Notes: a model not told the origin generated them from the sequence alone. Shown: positions 34,097 through 43,416, numbered from the stretch's first letter. The stretch is DNA of 64,000 nucleotides from Bacteroides sp. M10 (GCF_014334015.1 NZ_CP060488.1:186001-250000), one strand, 5' to 3'. Program-made: numbers and translations.

Positions 34097-36235
34097 TTAC
34101 TTCACCGTCCATTTACTGACTACCCTGCGCAGTTCGGGTGGCGAAACCGGTTTCGTCAGGAAATCATTGCATCCCGCATCGAAAGCCAGTGATTTGTCGT
34201 CGGCATAAGCAAATGCCGTAAGCGCAACAATGGGAACCTGCGTTCCGGTTTTCCTCAACAGGGTGGTTGTATCTATTCCGCTTATACCCGGCATTTTCAT
34301 ATCCATAAGGATGAGATCGGGAGTTTCGGCATTAAAAAGCTCTATGGCCTCACTGCCGTTGTGCGCCCTCACCAGACGATAGTCTTTCTTGAGCAGTGCC
34401 TCGATCAGTAAGTAATTACTATCTATATCTTCGGCTACCAGAATCAGAGGTTTATAATTTCTCGAAACAGCCTTCTTTAGAGTCGCAAGCATATCGTTCT
34501 CTGTTACAAGGGTTGAGGCGGATTGGGTGGCAGACGTAAATGGATGTGTAAACCAGAAACATGAGCCCTTTCCCACACAGGATTCTACTCCGATCTTTCC
34601 GCCCATCCGTTCTACCAGACTCTGACATATCGACAATCCGAGACCGGCTCCCTGCACAAAAGAGTCCAGTTTCACAAAACGATTGAAAATATCATGACAC
34701 TGTTCAGCAGGAATACCCTTACCCGTATCTGTCACACAGAAACGCACCTGGCCGTCATCATTCAATGTATAAGAAAGGGTGATTGATCCTTTGGTGGTGA
34801 ATTTCAAAGCGTTGGTCATGAAATTAGAAAGTACCTGCATGATCCGGTTCTTGTCGGCATCAATCACGATCTGCGGTGAACTTTCGTCAAAGCGCAGTTC
34901 TACTGCTCCATCATGTTTCTTATGTGAGAAAGTAGCAATCACTTCCCGGCAAAGTTGAGGTACATCCACCCATCCGGTAGTAAGTTCTATCGTGCCGGCC
35001 TCAATCTTGGAAATATCCAGAATATCGGAAATAAGATTGAGCAGCAGTTCGTTGTTCTCCTGCACCAGCGACATATATGCTTGACGCAGTTCTATCTCAT
35101 CTGTTTCGGCAAGCAGACTCGAAAAGCCTACGATAGCGTTGAGAGGAGTACGTATTTCGTGACTCATATTGGCAAGGAATGTCGATTTGAGCCTGTCGGA
35201 TTCTTCGGCCTTCTCTTTCGCCTGAATCAGTTCCAGTTCCACGTGCTTGCGGGTGGTGATGTCAGTTGCCAATTCCATGATAGCCCATCGTCCGTCGAGC
35301 CATTTGATCGCCATACTCTGGATGGTGTACCAGCGTTCGGTTTTAGGATTATAGTCTTCCCAGAAATGAACACCCGTAAGCTTACGGTCGGCATCGAGCA
35401 GTTGCGGTTTCGGGCAATGTTCGCACCTGTCATTCAGGCCTGCATTCAACATTCGCCAACATGTTGCCCTTTCCGGAACCTGCCCGGCTTCTTCCCTGAA
35501 AGGCTTATTTGCAAAAAGCACCTCCAGAGAGTCATAATCGCTAACAAAAATATTAGCATTGATATTGTCCAATACCTTTTGCATTGTACGCTGCGATTGT
35601 TGCAGGGATATTTCGACCTGCCAGCGCTTCGTAGCAGTAGACACAATCTGCGAAATCTGCCCCATCAGTTCCACATCTTTTTCATCCCATTGTTTCTTCC
35701 AGCAGAAGTTAAATGAAAGAAAACCGAAATGTACCCCCAACTGTGACAAAGGAAAGACAGCAATGGCTTTCACACCTTGCACTTCGAGCATTTGAGTTAT
35801 GAAAGGATCGAGTGAATAAATATCGGACGTGCAGATGATATGGTTTTCTTCAAGCATGTCGAACCAGGGTTTTCCCGCTTCAATGGTCATACTCCGCAGA
35901 TAATCTATGGCAGGCTCAATCCCCTCGTTACACCATTCGTAGGTGCAGCCATACGTAACTCCGTCGAGATGATTCTCCCACGTTGCCAAACGGTCGACAC
36001 CGGTATAACGGCCGATTTCGGCAAGTGCCATATTCATGGCTGTAGGTATGTCCGGTTCCAGTTGCAGAATTTGCAGTACCTTGATAAACAACGCCTGCCG
36101 TCGGTTGGTTGCTTCCAGATTTTCCTGAATAGCAATCAGGTCTTTAGACTTCTCTTCAACCATTTGCTCGAGCCGGGTACGGTACTGCTCCAGTTCCATA
36201 CCGACTCCTTGGGGTTCGGAATCAGTAGATTTCAT
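34097..36235 (-). CDS. Soluble hybrid histidine kinase (GAF-PAS-HisKA-HATPase-REC)
   Basis: A 712-residue cytoplasmic kinase with no membrane segment. An N-terminal coiled coil (LEQMVEEKSKDLIAIQENLEAT) leads into a GAF-like domain at about 50-200, then a PAS domain at about 215-330. HisKA follows with NMSHEIRTPLNAI (His359), then HATPase_c (NALKFTTKGSI, DTGKGIP, GAGLGLSI). A C-terminal receiver carries LILMDMKMPG (Asp645). The PAS region contains Cys259, Cys271 and Cys274 (DRCEHCPKP), a spacing that could bind a metal or respond to redox. There is no DNA-binding or HPt domain, so a separate phosphotransfer partner must exist elsewhere. The gene is monocistronic, with a -7 box at 36303-36310 and a terminator downstream. 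Confidence 0.9.
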   Translation of the reverse strand: MKSTDSEPQGVGMELEQYRTRLEQMVEEKSKDLIAIQENLEATNRRQALFIKVLQILQLEPDIPTAMNMALAEIGRYTGVDRLATWENHLDGVTYGCTYEWCNEGIEPAIDYLRSMTIEAGKPWFDMLEENHIICTSDIYSLDPFITQMLEVQGVKAIAVFPLSQLGVHFGFLSFNFCWKKQWDEKDVELMGQISQIVSTATKRWQVEISLQQSQRTMQKVLDNINANIFVSDYDSLEVLFANKPFREEAGQVPERATCWRMLNAGLNDRCEHCPKPQLLDADRKLTGVHFWEDYNPKTERWYTIQSMAIKWLDGRWAIMELATDITTRKHVELELIQAKEKAEESDRLKSTFLANMSHEIRTPLNAIVGFSSLLAETDEIELRQAYMSLVQENNELLLNLISDILDISKIEAGTIELTTGWVDVPQLCREVIATFSHKKHDGAVELRFDESSPQIVIDADKNRIMQVLSNFMTNALKFTTKGSITLSYTLNDDGQVRFCVTDTGKGIPAEQCHDIFNRFVKLDSFVQGAGLGLSICQSLVERMGGKIGVESCVGKGSCFWFTHPFTSATQSASTLVTENDMLATLKKAVSRNYKPLILVAEDIDSNYLLIEALLKKDYRLVRAHNGSEAIELFNAETPDLILMDMKMPGISGIDTTTLLRKTGTQVPIVALTAFAYADDKSLAFDAGCNDFLTKPVSPPELRRVVSKWTVK

Positions 36236-36302
36236 TTTTAAATCGATAATAGTGAATAGAATAATAGTTTAGTTGTCGGCGAGATACGCCTATTATATTC
36301 TG

Positions 36303-36310
36303 CAAATATA
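36303..36310 (-). promoter_or_regulatory. -7 promoter box for the hybrid kinase
   Basis: CAAATATA reads TATATTTG on the minus strand, matching TAnnTTTG, 67 bases upstream of the start. Confidence 0.5.
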
Positions 36311-36458
36311 TAAATTTATTTTATAAACCAAAATTTTACCTATTAAAATACTTTTTCCTCTAAATGGCTAATATTCGCAGACTAAATAAAAATTCATCCA
36401 ACTATTTTTTCATCTATTGATTACGATACCCTTTCATTTTTCAGTACTTGATTTATGC

Positions 36459-36486
36459 AAAAAGGACAATGGTTCAGATCCTTTTT
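36459..36486 (-). terminator. Terminator after the SMR transporter gene
   Basis: AAAAAGGA (36459-36466) and TCCTTTTT (36479-36486) form a perfect 8-bp stem directly after the minus-strand stop at 36490, with T residues at the 3' side of the stem. Confidence 0.6.
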
Positions 36487-36489
36487 AAA

Positions 36490-36810
36490 TTACACCAATT
36501 TCAATCCTACAATTGAAATAATCAAAGTCGCCATAAAGAACAGACGTCCCAGAGTTGCCGGCTCGTGAAAGAATAGAATGCCAACCAATACAGTCCCCAC
36601 TGCTCCTATTCCGGTCCAAACAGGATAGGCCGTACCGATAGGCAATGTTTGGGTAGCTTTTGCCAGAAGGTACATGCTCAACGTTACAGATATCACAAAT
36701 CCTGTTCCCCACAAATAAAAGTCAGTGCCCGTTGCTCCTTTTATCTTACCCAGACAAAAGGTGAAGCCGACTTCAAAGAGTCCGGCAATAATCAATATTA
36801 TCCAATTCAT
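36490..36810 (-). CDS. SMR-family small multidrug/guanidinium exporter (SugE/Gdx-like)
   Basis: The 106-residue protein has four hydrophobic segments and the SMR signature. The essential acidic residue is Glu13 in IIAGLFEVGFT. LPIGTAYPVWTGIGAVGTVLVGILFFHEPAT matches the SugE/Gdx subgroup more than EmrE. Gdx proteins exchange guanidinium for protons, while other SMR members export quaternary ammonium compounds; sequence by eye cannot settle this. I see no guanidine riboswitch in its short upstream region, which has only a -7 box (36836-36843). It is divergent from a Crp/Fnr-family regulator 150 bases away. Confidence 0.9.
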   Translation of the reverse strand: MNWIILIIAGLFEVGFTFCLGKIKGATGTDFYLWGTGFVISVTLSMYLLAKATQTLPIGTAYPVWTGIGAVGTVLVGILFFHEPATLGRLFFMATLIISIVGLKLV

Positions 36811-36835
36811 ATCTTTCTATTTTAAAATCAGACTG

Positions 36836-36843
36836 CAAAATTA
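36836..36843 (-). promoter_or_regulatory. -7 promoter box for the SMR gene
   Basis: CAAAATTA reads TAATTTTG on the minus strand and matches TAnnTTTG, 26 bases before the start at 36810. Confidence 0.45.
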
Positions 36844-36932
36844 GGCAGACGGCCGGAGCTTTCACTTTACATTTGATAAGAAATGACTGCATAAGAGTAT
36901 GAACAATTCCTCTTTCCTAATCTAACTTTTTG

Positions 36933-36940
36933 TATTTTTG
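36933..36940 (+). promoter_or_regulatory. -7 promoter box for the Crp/Fnr regulator
   Basis: TATTTTTG matches TAnnTTTG, 20 bases before the start at 36961. Confidence 0.5.
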
Positions 36941-36960
36941 CAGAAAATGATTCATGTTAT

Positions 36961-37533
36961 ATGGATATACACGAGATTATAAATAAGATATACCCGATAC
37001 CGGAGGCTTCGATGGATAAATTGACAAAGCATCTGTCAAAAGTGACATATCCCAAAGGGTATCATATACTGGAGGCCGGTAAAACTGAAACGAATATCTT
37101 TTTTATCGAGAAAGGGATTGTCAGAGCTTATATTCCTGTGGATGGGAAAGAAGTTACATTCTGGATCGGGAAAGAGGGTTCTGCCATTGTCTCGCTGAAA
37201 AGTTATGTGGATAACCAGCAGGGATATGAGTCGATGGAGTTGATGGAGGAGTCGGAGTTGTATTTACTGAAGCGTAAAGACTTACAGGAATTATTCAAGG
37301 AAGACATTCATATCGCCAACTGGGGACGTAAGTTTGCCGAATCCGAATTCATGCAAACGGAAGAAAGGCTTATTTCCCTATTATTCACTAATGCGTCCGA
37401 ACGGTATATGAAACTGATCCAGAACAATCCTGAGTTATTGCAGAGAATGCCGTTGGAATGTCTTGCTTCTTATCTGGGAATAACTCCGGTAAGTTTGAGC
37501 CGGATCAGGGCAAAGCTGAAACGGATGCTCTGA
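36961..37533 (+). CDS. Crp/Fnr-family transcriptional regulator
   Basis: The 190-residue regulator has a cyclic-nucleotide-binding-like beta roll at about 20-130 (LSKVTYPKGYHILEAGKTETNIFFIEKGIVRAYI) and a C-terminal helix-turn-helix (ECLASYLGITPVSLSRIRAKL). No Cys cluster for an Fe-S centre is present, and the cAMP-contacting Arg/Ser pair of Crp is not evident, so the ligand is unknown. The class is common in Bacteroides, often next to small transporter or detoxification genes. It is divergent from the SMR exporter, a plausible target, and lies 59 bases upstream of the amidase gene. Confidence 0.88.
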   Translation: MDIHEIINKIYPIPEASMDKLTKHLSKVTYPKGYHILEAGKTETNIFFIEKGIVRAYIPVDGKEVTFWIGKEGSAIVSLKSYVDNQQGYESMELMEESELYLLKRKDLQELFKEDIHIANWGRKFAESEFMQTEERLISLLFTNASERYMKLIQNNPELLQRMPLECLASYLGITPVSLSRIRAKLKRML

Positions 37534-37592
37534 AAAAGCTGATTAAAAAAGATGCACTGTTTGCCTTTTAAAACAACTACATTTACGAAGAT

Positions 37593-38336
37593 ATGAAAAT
37601 TGGTATTGCACAAATAAAGCCTCTGAAAGGGGATATTGAAAGAAATCTGGATAAACATCTGAAGTTCATAAACAATGCCCTAGAAAAGCAACCGGACTTA
37701 TTGATGTTTCCGGAACTGTCTCTGACGGGTTATGAGCCTGAACTAGCCAGAAGTTTAGCCATACATTCCGATGACAGCCGCCTGACTCCTTTGCAAGAGA
37801 TTAGCGACCAATATAATATCATTCTATGTGTCGGAGCTCCCACCATAAATAATGATGATTTATTTATCAGCATGATTATCTTTCATCCCAACAGGGAAAG
37901 AGTCACTTACTCAAAGCAGTACTTATACCCCTCCGAAGAAGGTATATTTACAGCCGGACATACTCCCTGCATCATTCCCTACGATGAAGAGAACAGGATT
38001 GCACCCGCTATATGCTACGAGTTATCCAACAGCGAGCATGCAGGCTATGCACGCCAAATGAATGCAACAGCCTACATGGCAAGTGTTCTAAACTCCATCA
38101 ATGGGGTGGATGCCGATATAGAAAAACTTTCAAGAATAGCCTCCACCAACGGGATGACGACTTTCATGTCGAATTATATCGGAGAATCAGGAGGATATGA
38201 ATGTGCCGGAAAATCATCTGTCTGGAATTCGAAAGGAGAATTAATGGCACAGTTGGACGATAGAACGGAGGGTATCTTATTCTACGATTCCAAGACAGAA
38301 GCTATTGACATGATAAAGGTAGAAGAGCAGTATTAA
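37593..38336 (+). CDS. Carbon-nitrogen hydrolase (nitrilase superfamily)
   Basis: This 247-residue cytoplasmic enzyme hydrolyses a C-N bond, probably an amide. The full catalytic triad is visible: Glu41 in LLMFPELSLTGYEP, Lys108 in VTYSKQYLYPSEEG and Cys141 in IAPAICYELSN. Family subgroups include omega-amidase, N-carbamoylputrescine amidase and NAD synthetase glutaminase domains; the short length and lack of extra domains fit a stand-alone amidase. The precise substrate is not deducible. It follows the Crp/Fnr gene by 59 bases and may be co-transcribed. Its stop overlaps by 4 bases the stop of the MFS gene on the opposite strand, with no terminator between. Confidence 0.88.
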   Translation: MKIGIAQIKPLKGDIERNLDKHLKFINNALEKQPDLLMFPELSLTGYEPELARSLAIHSDDSRLTPLQEISDQYNIILCVGAPTINNDDLFISMIIFHPNRERVTYSKQYLYPSEEGIFTAGHTPCIIPYDEENRIAPAICYELSNSEHAGYARQMNATAYMASVLNSINGVDADIEKLSRIASTNGMTTFMSNYIGESGGYECAGKSSVWNSKGELMAQLDDRTEGILFYDSKTEAIDMIKVEEQY

Positions 38337-39913
38337 TTAGTGTTCTTCATTCCTCGCCGAATCATGTAGCGGATGCTCGACATACTGGGGAAAGAAAAAC
38401 TGAACTTACGTAGTTTTACTTTCTTCTCGAACAACAGAGCAACCAACAGAATGAGGGAGGCTATGATTAAATAGCCATACATTTCTCTGATGGACAACAT
38501 GGAGACTTGCCTCGTGATTCGTTCTTGCAGTCCTATCAGTGAATATTCAGAAGTCTGTATTTTCAATGCATCTACTTCCGATGAGAGAAGCATTGTATTC
38601 TTACGTGTGAAATAGAGCATCAGGTTGTCGATAACGGACATTCCCAATGGCGTTCCCAGCGACATACGCATGAATCCGATAATGCATAAAGACTGAAAAT
38701 TATGCATGAACGGAACTACATAGGAAATATAAAGAGTCAAGATAATATATAGCCATAACAGCCCGAATCCACGAATCAATGACGGAAAATAAAAACGTTC
38801 GATGTTACATTCGGGATTGATGTAGAAATACATCAGTAGCAGATAGAGAATGAACAGACCATATCCGCCGATAATAAACGGGCGAAGCCCTTTCCGGTTC
38901 CTGAAATAGTAATAACAGATAACGGCACTCAAGCACATTCCCGCCAGCGAATAGTAATTGAGATATGCTATATTCTGTTGGTCAAAATGAAGAATGCCTG
39001 CCATATAAGGATTCTGCAACAATCCCGGTGCAGCTTGCAGGATATAGATAACGCCAAACAGTAACAGGATTTTCCACAAATTCGGATAACGCCATGCCGC
39101 CGGACTGATATAAGGACGTTTAACGGTCTTTATATTGAGATGTTGAAGTCCTCCGGCTATCACCAGCACGACCAAAGCTATCCGTATTTGAGAAGATGCC
39201 AGCCATTCATAATATTTCCCATAAGTAATAATAAACAGGATCAATGACAGAATAATACTCCATAATACGAACCCATTCCAATCAATACCATATAGCGGTA
39301 TCCGCTTACCCTCCCGGTAATGACGGATGAGGAAAGCTACTACCAAGAAAGTAAAAAACAGCAATAGGATGATAAGATAATGCAGATAGTGCAAGGAATA
39401 AGCGTGAATAATATCAGCAACAATCGGTGAAAAGAGTTGCGAACTTCCCTGTACAGTTAGAAAAACAACAGAATAGAATACCGCATAATTGCGGGTAGGC
39501 GTAAGAATCAGTTGGATGCAGACCATCGCTTCGAAAACAGCCAGCATCCTGAAAAAGCCGGCTATGAAGTTTATGATACAGAGTATCCAGACATTAGCCG
39601 TCTCCAATATCGCTACATGACAACAGATGATGACCACCGTAGAGACAAGCAATATGGAACGGGTGGTAAACCTGAAGCGTAGCCGGAAAAGCATCGGAAA
39701 GCTGACATTCATCCCAATGAAAGCCATATACCCGATCATGATTGTATCTTCCTGCAACAGGGACAACCCATTGACCTGATAACTCATCGAAGCCATGTGA
39801 GCAGCACCCGACAACAGATAAATCAATGAGATGACAATCATTATCCAGAAACGGACAGGATCGGGAACGAAATTTCTAAAACAACGGATGCGATGTCCGG
39901 TCATTGCTTTCAT
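38333..39913 (-). CDS. MFS-type inner-membrane efflux transporter (EmrB-like position)
   Basis: A 526-residue membrane protein with about 14 predicted hydrophobic segments, as in the DHA2 family of drug/proton antiporters, beginning FWIMIVISLIYLLSGAAHM. It follows a HlyD-family adaptor and a TolC-family channel, the EmrAB-TolC layout, so it is the likely pump. The sequence lacks an obvious DHA2 signature, and an unusual Arg-rich pair (FRLRFRFTTRSIL) takes the place of the usual loop motif. It may be a divergent Bacteroidetes branch. The cargo is unknown. The adaptor gene ends 3 bases upstream of its start. Confidence 0.82.
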   Translation of the reverse strand: MKAMTGHRIRCFRNFVPDPVRFWIMIVISLIYLLSGAAHMASMSYQVNGLSLLQEDTIMIGYMAFIGMNVSFPMLFRLRFRFTTRSILLVSTVVIICCHVAILETANVWILCIINFIAGFFRMLAVFEAMVCIQLILTPTRNYAVFYSVVFLTVQGSSQLFSPIVADIIHAYSLHYLHYLIILLLFFTFLVVAFLIRHYREGKRIPLYGIDWNGFVLWSIILSLILFIITYGKYYEWLASSQIRIALVVLVIAGGLQHLNIKTVKRPYISPAAWRYPNLWKILLLFGVIYILQAAPGLLQNPYMAGILHFDQQNIAYLNYYSLAGMCLSAVICYYYFRNRKGLRPFIIGGYGLFILYLLLMYFYINPECNIERFYFPSLIRGFGLLWLYIILTLYISYVVPFMHNFQSLCIIGFMRMSLGTPLGMSVIDNLMLYFTRKNTMLLSSEVDALKIQTSEYSLIGLQERITRQVSMLSIREMYGYLIIASLILLVALLFEKKVKLRKFSFSFPSMSSIRYMIRRGMKNTN

Positions 39914-39916
39914 GAA

Positions 39917-40966
39917 TTAATAGCGTATCAGACATTCTACATTCATTCCGGCTCTCAACCGTTTCAGACATTCTTGCGAGGTTTGTGCATCAAACTCGAT
40001 GCGCACAGGTATTCGTTGCTCCACTTTCACGAAATTTCCGGTAGCATTATCCTGCGGAATCAGTGAAAACGCCGCTCCTGTCGCATCGGACAGAGATTGC
40101 ACTATCCCCGTAAAACTTTCTCCGGGATAGGCATCCGCTTTAATCTCCACTTTCTGCCCCTCGCGGATATGCGCAATCTGCGACTCCCGGAAGTTCGCTG
40201 TAATCCATTTCTCCCGACTATCGACAATATCAACCAATGTCTGCCCGTTCTGAACAAGTTGGCCTACCTGAATATTTTTCCTGCCGATCACTCCGTTGCA
40301 AGGTGCGGTAACTACCGTATAAGAGAGATGCAACGATGCCGTCTCTCTTTTCAACTCCGCCAGTCGGATTTGCGCTTCCACCTGTTTGAGTTTCTGTTCC
40401 TGTTGTTTCTTATTCAATATGACATTTTTCTGTCCTTTGAGTAATGTCTCATATTGGGTCTTTTTCACATCGTAATCGGTACGGGCATGGTCGAACAGTT
40501 CGCGTGTGACGGCCTCTTTTTCCAAGAGTCTCTGATATCTTGAATAGGTGGTAAAGGCATTCTCTTTTTCAATCTTCGCTTTCTCAATATTCGATTCGGC
40601 AACGTTGATGTCATTCACAGCCGACATGAGTGCCAACTCTATTTCTGTCTGTTCGGTCAGTGCTTGCTGGTATTGCACTTCGGCCTCGCTTAATTGCAGT
40701 CTGTATTGCTCATCCTCAATGATAATCAAGGTATCACCTTTGCATACCGGTTGATACTCATTGAACGTGATTTCTCTGATATACCCCTGAATACGATTGT
40801 TCACAGGGACTACCAACTGTTTAACCTGTGCATTCTCCGTAAATTCCACATTTCCCCAATGAAGCATGCGGAATGCGGTATAATATCCTATTCCAACAAG
40901 CAGGATGACTGTGAAGACTCGTACCAAGCGGTTTATTTTCTTTTTTCTTAAATGTGCTTTTTCCAT
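39917..40966 (-). CDS. HlyD/EmrA-family periplasmic adaptor
   Basis: The 349-residue membrane-fusion protein bridges the inner-membrane pump and TolC. An N-terminal membrane anchor (VFTVILLVGIGYYTAF) is followed by a split biotinyl-lipoyl-like domain (VQGYIREI-type strand, then VVTAPCNGVIGRKNIQVGQLV). A long helical hairpin (about residues 95-205, QYQQALTEQTEIELALMSAV onwards) lies between its halves. A beta-barrel domain (WITANFRESQIAHIREGQKV, PGESFTGIVQSLSDATGA) closes it. This is the typical EmrA arrangement. It sits between TolC (39 bases upstream) and the MFS gene in one operon. Confidence 0.9.
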   Translation of the reverse strand: MEKAHLRKKKINRLVRVFTVILLVGIGYYTAFRMLHWGNVEFTENAQVKQLVVPVNNRIQGYIREITFNEYQPVCKGDTLIIIEDEQYRLQLSEAEVQYQQALTEQTEIELALMSAVNDINVAESNIEKAKIEKENAFTTYSRYQRLLEKEAVTRELFDHARTDYDVKKTQYETLLKGQKNVILNKKQQEQKLKQVEAQIRLAELKRETASLHLSYTVVTAPCNGVIGRKNIQVGQLVQNGQTLVDIVDSREKWITANFRESQIAHIREGQKVEIKADAYPGESFTGIVQSLSDATGAAFSLIPQDNATGNFVKVEQRIPVRIEFDAQTSQECLKRLRAGMNVECLIRY

Positions 40967-41005
40967 TATCGGTGAACGTTTATTGATGTACCAATCGTTT
41001 GTTTA

Positions 41006-42313
41006 TCACAGTGTTCCGGCTATCTTTCTAAGCATGTAGTAATAGCGGAATGTTTCAATCTGCATATTCAGATATTCAATATCGGCAGATAATAATTCAT
41101 TTCCGGCATCCATCATTTCCGTCACAATAGCCATTCCGTTGGAATAACGTTCGTATACCACTTCATACAATTCGGAGGCCAGCACCTTGTAATCACGGCG
41201 AATAGCCAGTTCATCAAGCGCCTCTTCCAGTTTAGTACGGGCGGTATACAGTTCCGTATCCAGTTGATCCTGTATCAGTTCCGTCTGTTCCTTGTACATC
41301 CGGGTAGCATAGGAAGCGGCTTTGATATTCCTGCCCGACTTATACAGGTTACCGATATTAAAAGAGAGTCCCAGCCCCAGTCCCCAGTCATTCATATTCT
41401 TATTGATGGGAGGCATAGCCGTACTTATCGGTCCTTTCAGTGAGTTTTCACCCCAAACGAAGAGTTTCGGCAGGCGTTTCACTTTGACCGACCTTTCTTT
41501 TTGCCGGAATAGTTCGTACTGTTTCATACTCTCCTGAAGCTGTGGAGCCTGTGCAGGACTGAAGAAATCGGCTTCTATTCTCAAACTGTCCGGCTTCCCG
41601 GCAAGAAAAGAATCGTCGGGAGTAATCATCGTATTTTCGGGCAGTCCCAAAAGTTTTGCCAACTGATAGTTGATGATGCGTATCCGGTTGGCGTTCTTAG
41701 TAAGGAGCAGTTCTTTGTTCTTCACTTCCAATTGATAGTTTGTCACATCGCTTTTGAGTGCCGTACCCTGCTTATACCGTTCCCTGGTTTCCGAAAGAAG
41801 TTTTTCCAGACGGGCTTTATCATTCAGGTAGACTTCCTTTTCATTTATCTGTTTCAGGTAAGACAGATACCATTCCACTAACATGAAACGTATTTCCTGT
41901 TTCTGCACATCTTGTTGCGCGAACGCGAGTTCCGTAGCTGTACGCTGTTGTTTGATCTCTTCCAACATACTGGCATCATAGACGGTTTGTGTAAGTTGCA
42001 ACACCAATTTATTGGAGAAATGGGGCATATCAACCACCTCCCGGTTGGAAAAATCACGATTTGTCAATGTCGCATTCCCTAAATAGCCGGCCGAAACAGA
42101 AAGAGAAAGCTCCGGCGCCCATTGCAGTCGCGATGCGGCGAGTTCATTTTCCACACGTTCGATGTTGTAGTTTCCTTTTTTCAATGTATGACTCTGCTTG
42201 TCGGATAAATCCAGTATTTCTTGCAAAGACAATTTCAGAACCGGGCTTTCCTGTGCCCGCAGATTCATGACAGAAGATGAAATAAGAATGAAAAAACAGA
42301 GAAATCTTATCAT
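41006..42313 (-). CDS. TolC-family outer-membrane efflux channel (MFS-type operon)
   Basis: A 435-residue outer-membrane factor with a signal peptide (FLCFFILISSSVMNLRAQ) and two OEP repeats rich in long helices (LEKLLSETRERYKQGTALKS, LEEALDELAIRRDYKVLASE). It provides the exit duct for the HlyD/MFS pump encoded downstream. I start at 42313 because the minus-strand -7 box at 42340-42347 overlaps the longer ATG at 42340. It is the first gene of a three-gene operon and diverges from an AraC regulator. Confidence 0.9.
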   Translation of the reverse strand: MIRFLCFFILISSSVMNLRAQESPVLKLSLQEILDLSDKQSHTLKKGNYNIERVENELAASRLQWAPELSLSVSAGYLGNATLTNRDFSNREVVDMPHFSNKLVLQLTQTVYDASMLEEIKQQRTATELAFAQQDVQKQEIRFMLVEWYLSYLKQINEKEVYLNDKARLEKLLSETRERYKQGTALKSDVTNYQLEVKNKELLLTKNANRIRIINYQLAKLLGLPENTMITPDDSFLAGKPDSLRIEADFFSPAQAPQLQESMKQYELFRQKERSVKVKRLPKLFVWGENSLKGPISTAMPPINKNMNDWGLGLGLSFNIGNLYKSGRNIKAASYATRMYKEQTELIQDQLDTELYTARTKLEEALDELAIRRDYKVLASELYEVVYERYSNGMAIVTEMMDAGNELLSADIEYLNMQIETFRYYYMLRKIAGTL

Positions 42314-42339
42314 AAACTTATCCTTTGTTATTTGGCGCA

Positions 42340-42347
42340 CAAAGGTA
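42340..42347 (-). promoter_or_regulatory. -7 promoter box for the TolC/HlyD/MFS operon
   Basis: CAAAGGTA reads TACCTTTG on the minus strand, matching TAnnTTTG, about 27 bases before the chosen start at 42313. Confidence 0.5.
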
Positions 42348-42411
42348 GCGGCATTCCATCGTATCGTTAGAGTTCAATATTTGCCAAAAATGGTTTTAAA
42401 TGAAGATTTAC

Positions 42412-42419
42412 TATCTTTG
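42412..42419 (+). promoter_or_regulatory. -7 promoter box for the AraC regulator
   Basis: TATCTTTG matches TAnnTTTG. It lies inside the longest ORF (ATG 42400), so the true start should be the ATG at 42439. Confidence 0.55.
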
Positions 42420-42438
42420 TACTCTGAAATATACGGAT

Positions 42439-43335
42439 ATGAAAAAGAACTTATTAAATATACAGAAGTTATTGGGCGAAAAGGAACTGGAGGAGCTCCG
42501 TACTTATTCGCTCACTGTGTGGCATCCCAGCCCTACGAACGGATATACCGAATATGATAATATAGCAATCAATAATAACTCATATATCTACTTGCTGGTG
42601 GAACAGGGAGAGGCACAGGTGATGATTAACTATAAGCCTTATCATCTGGTGAAAAATAGTTTTATCGTTATATCTCCTATTCATGTTCTCCAGTTAGTCA
42701 CCGTCGGAGAGAACTTCTGCATGACTGTCTTATTGGTCCGGAAGTCCATCCTGGAAGTGACTCCCTCCATGGAGAAAGTTTTCAAGCAATTGAACCGCAG
42801 TCTGAAACTGTATATCAATCCTGTCCTGCATCTGAATGATGATGAAAGCAGAGTTTTGCACCACAACATCGAGCATATCCAAAAACGAATCGGGCAAAAA
42901 GAACATCATCTGCAAACTGAAACTATTCAGAATGCCTTTATCGCCTTTTTGCTCGATTGGATACACATCGGTGACTGCCACTTTGCATTAACTCCCTCTT
43001 CTGTTGACTTGAATCGTTCGGAGCAGATTCTTCAGTCTTTCGTGAAATTATTAAAGACATATTATAAGGAGGAACACGAAACTGCTTTCTATGCCAATCG
43101 GCTATCGATCACCTCCCACCACCTGAACTGGGTCATCAAACGATTGACCGGACATACCGTTTCCGAACTTATATACGATTTGCTTTATTGCGAAGCCTGC
43201 ATCCTGCTCAATCAGAGTAACCATTCCATAGAAGAGATTACCGACGAATTGCATTTTTCAGATGCCTCGGCTTTTTGTAAATTCTTCAAGAGACGCACAA
43301 GTATCACTCCACTGCAATATCGGAAAGGACTTTAA
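42439..43335 (+). CDS. AraC-family transcriptional regulator
   Basis: The 298-residue regulator has an N-terminal cupin-like ligand domain (YIYLLVEQGEAQVMINYKPYH, NSFIVISPIHVLQLV) and a C-terminal AraC DNA-binding domain at about 190-298. The latter carries ANRLSITSHHLNWVIKRL and ITDELHFSDASAFCKFFKRRT, ending TPLQYRKGL. I place the start after the promoter box at 42412-42419. It is divergent from the TolC/HlyD/MFS operon, the usual layout for a local regulator of an efflux operon. The effector is not known. Confidence 0.88.
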   Translation: MKKNLLNIQKLLGEKELEELRTYSLTVWHPSPTNGYTEYDNIAINNNSYIYLLVEQGEAQVMINYKPYHLVKNSFIVISPIHVLQLVTVGENFCMTVLLVRKSILEVTPSMEKVFKQLNRSLKLYINPVLHLNDDESRVLHHNIEHIQKRIGQKEHHLQTETIQNAFIAFLLDWIHIGDCHFALTPSSVDLNRSEQILQSFVKLLKTYYKEEHETAFYANRLSITSHHLNWVIKRLTGHTVSELIYDLLYCEACILLNQSNHSIEEITDELHFSDASAFCKFFKRRTSITPLQYRKGL

Positions 43336-43408
43336 GATTTGCCATTCTTCAAATGTAAGCAATAAATAAAAATTTCCGAATCACTCTATCTAAACAAACT
43401 GAAAATGA

Positions 43409-43416
43409 TATATTTG
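43409..43416 (+). promoter_or_regulatory. -7 promoter box for the MmcQ-like gene
   Basis: TATATTTG matches TAnnTTTG, 29 bases before the start at 43446. Confidence 0.45.

Noticed and set aside
36811..36960. Guanidine riboswitch before the SMR gene
   Set aside because: The leader between the promoter box (36836-36843) and the start is only about 20 bases, too short for a riboswitch.
42400..42438. Longer AraC start at 42400
   Set aside because: The -7 box at 42412-42419 lies inside this extension; ATG 42439 is preferred.
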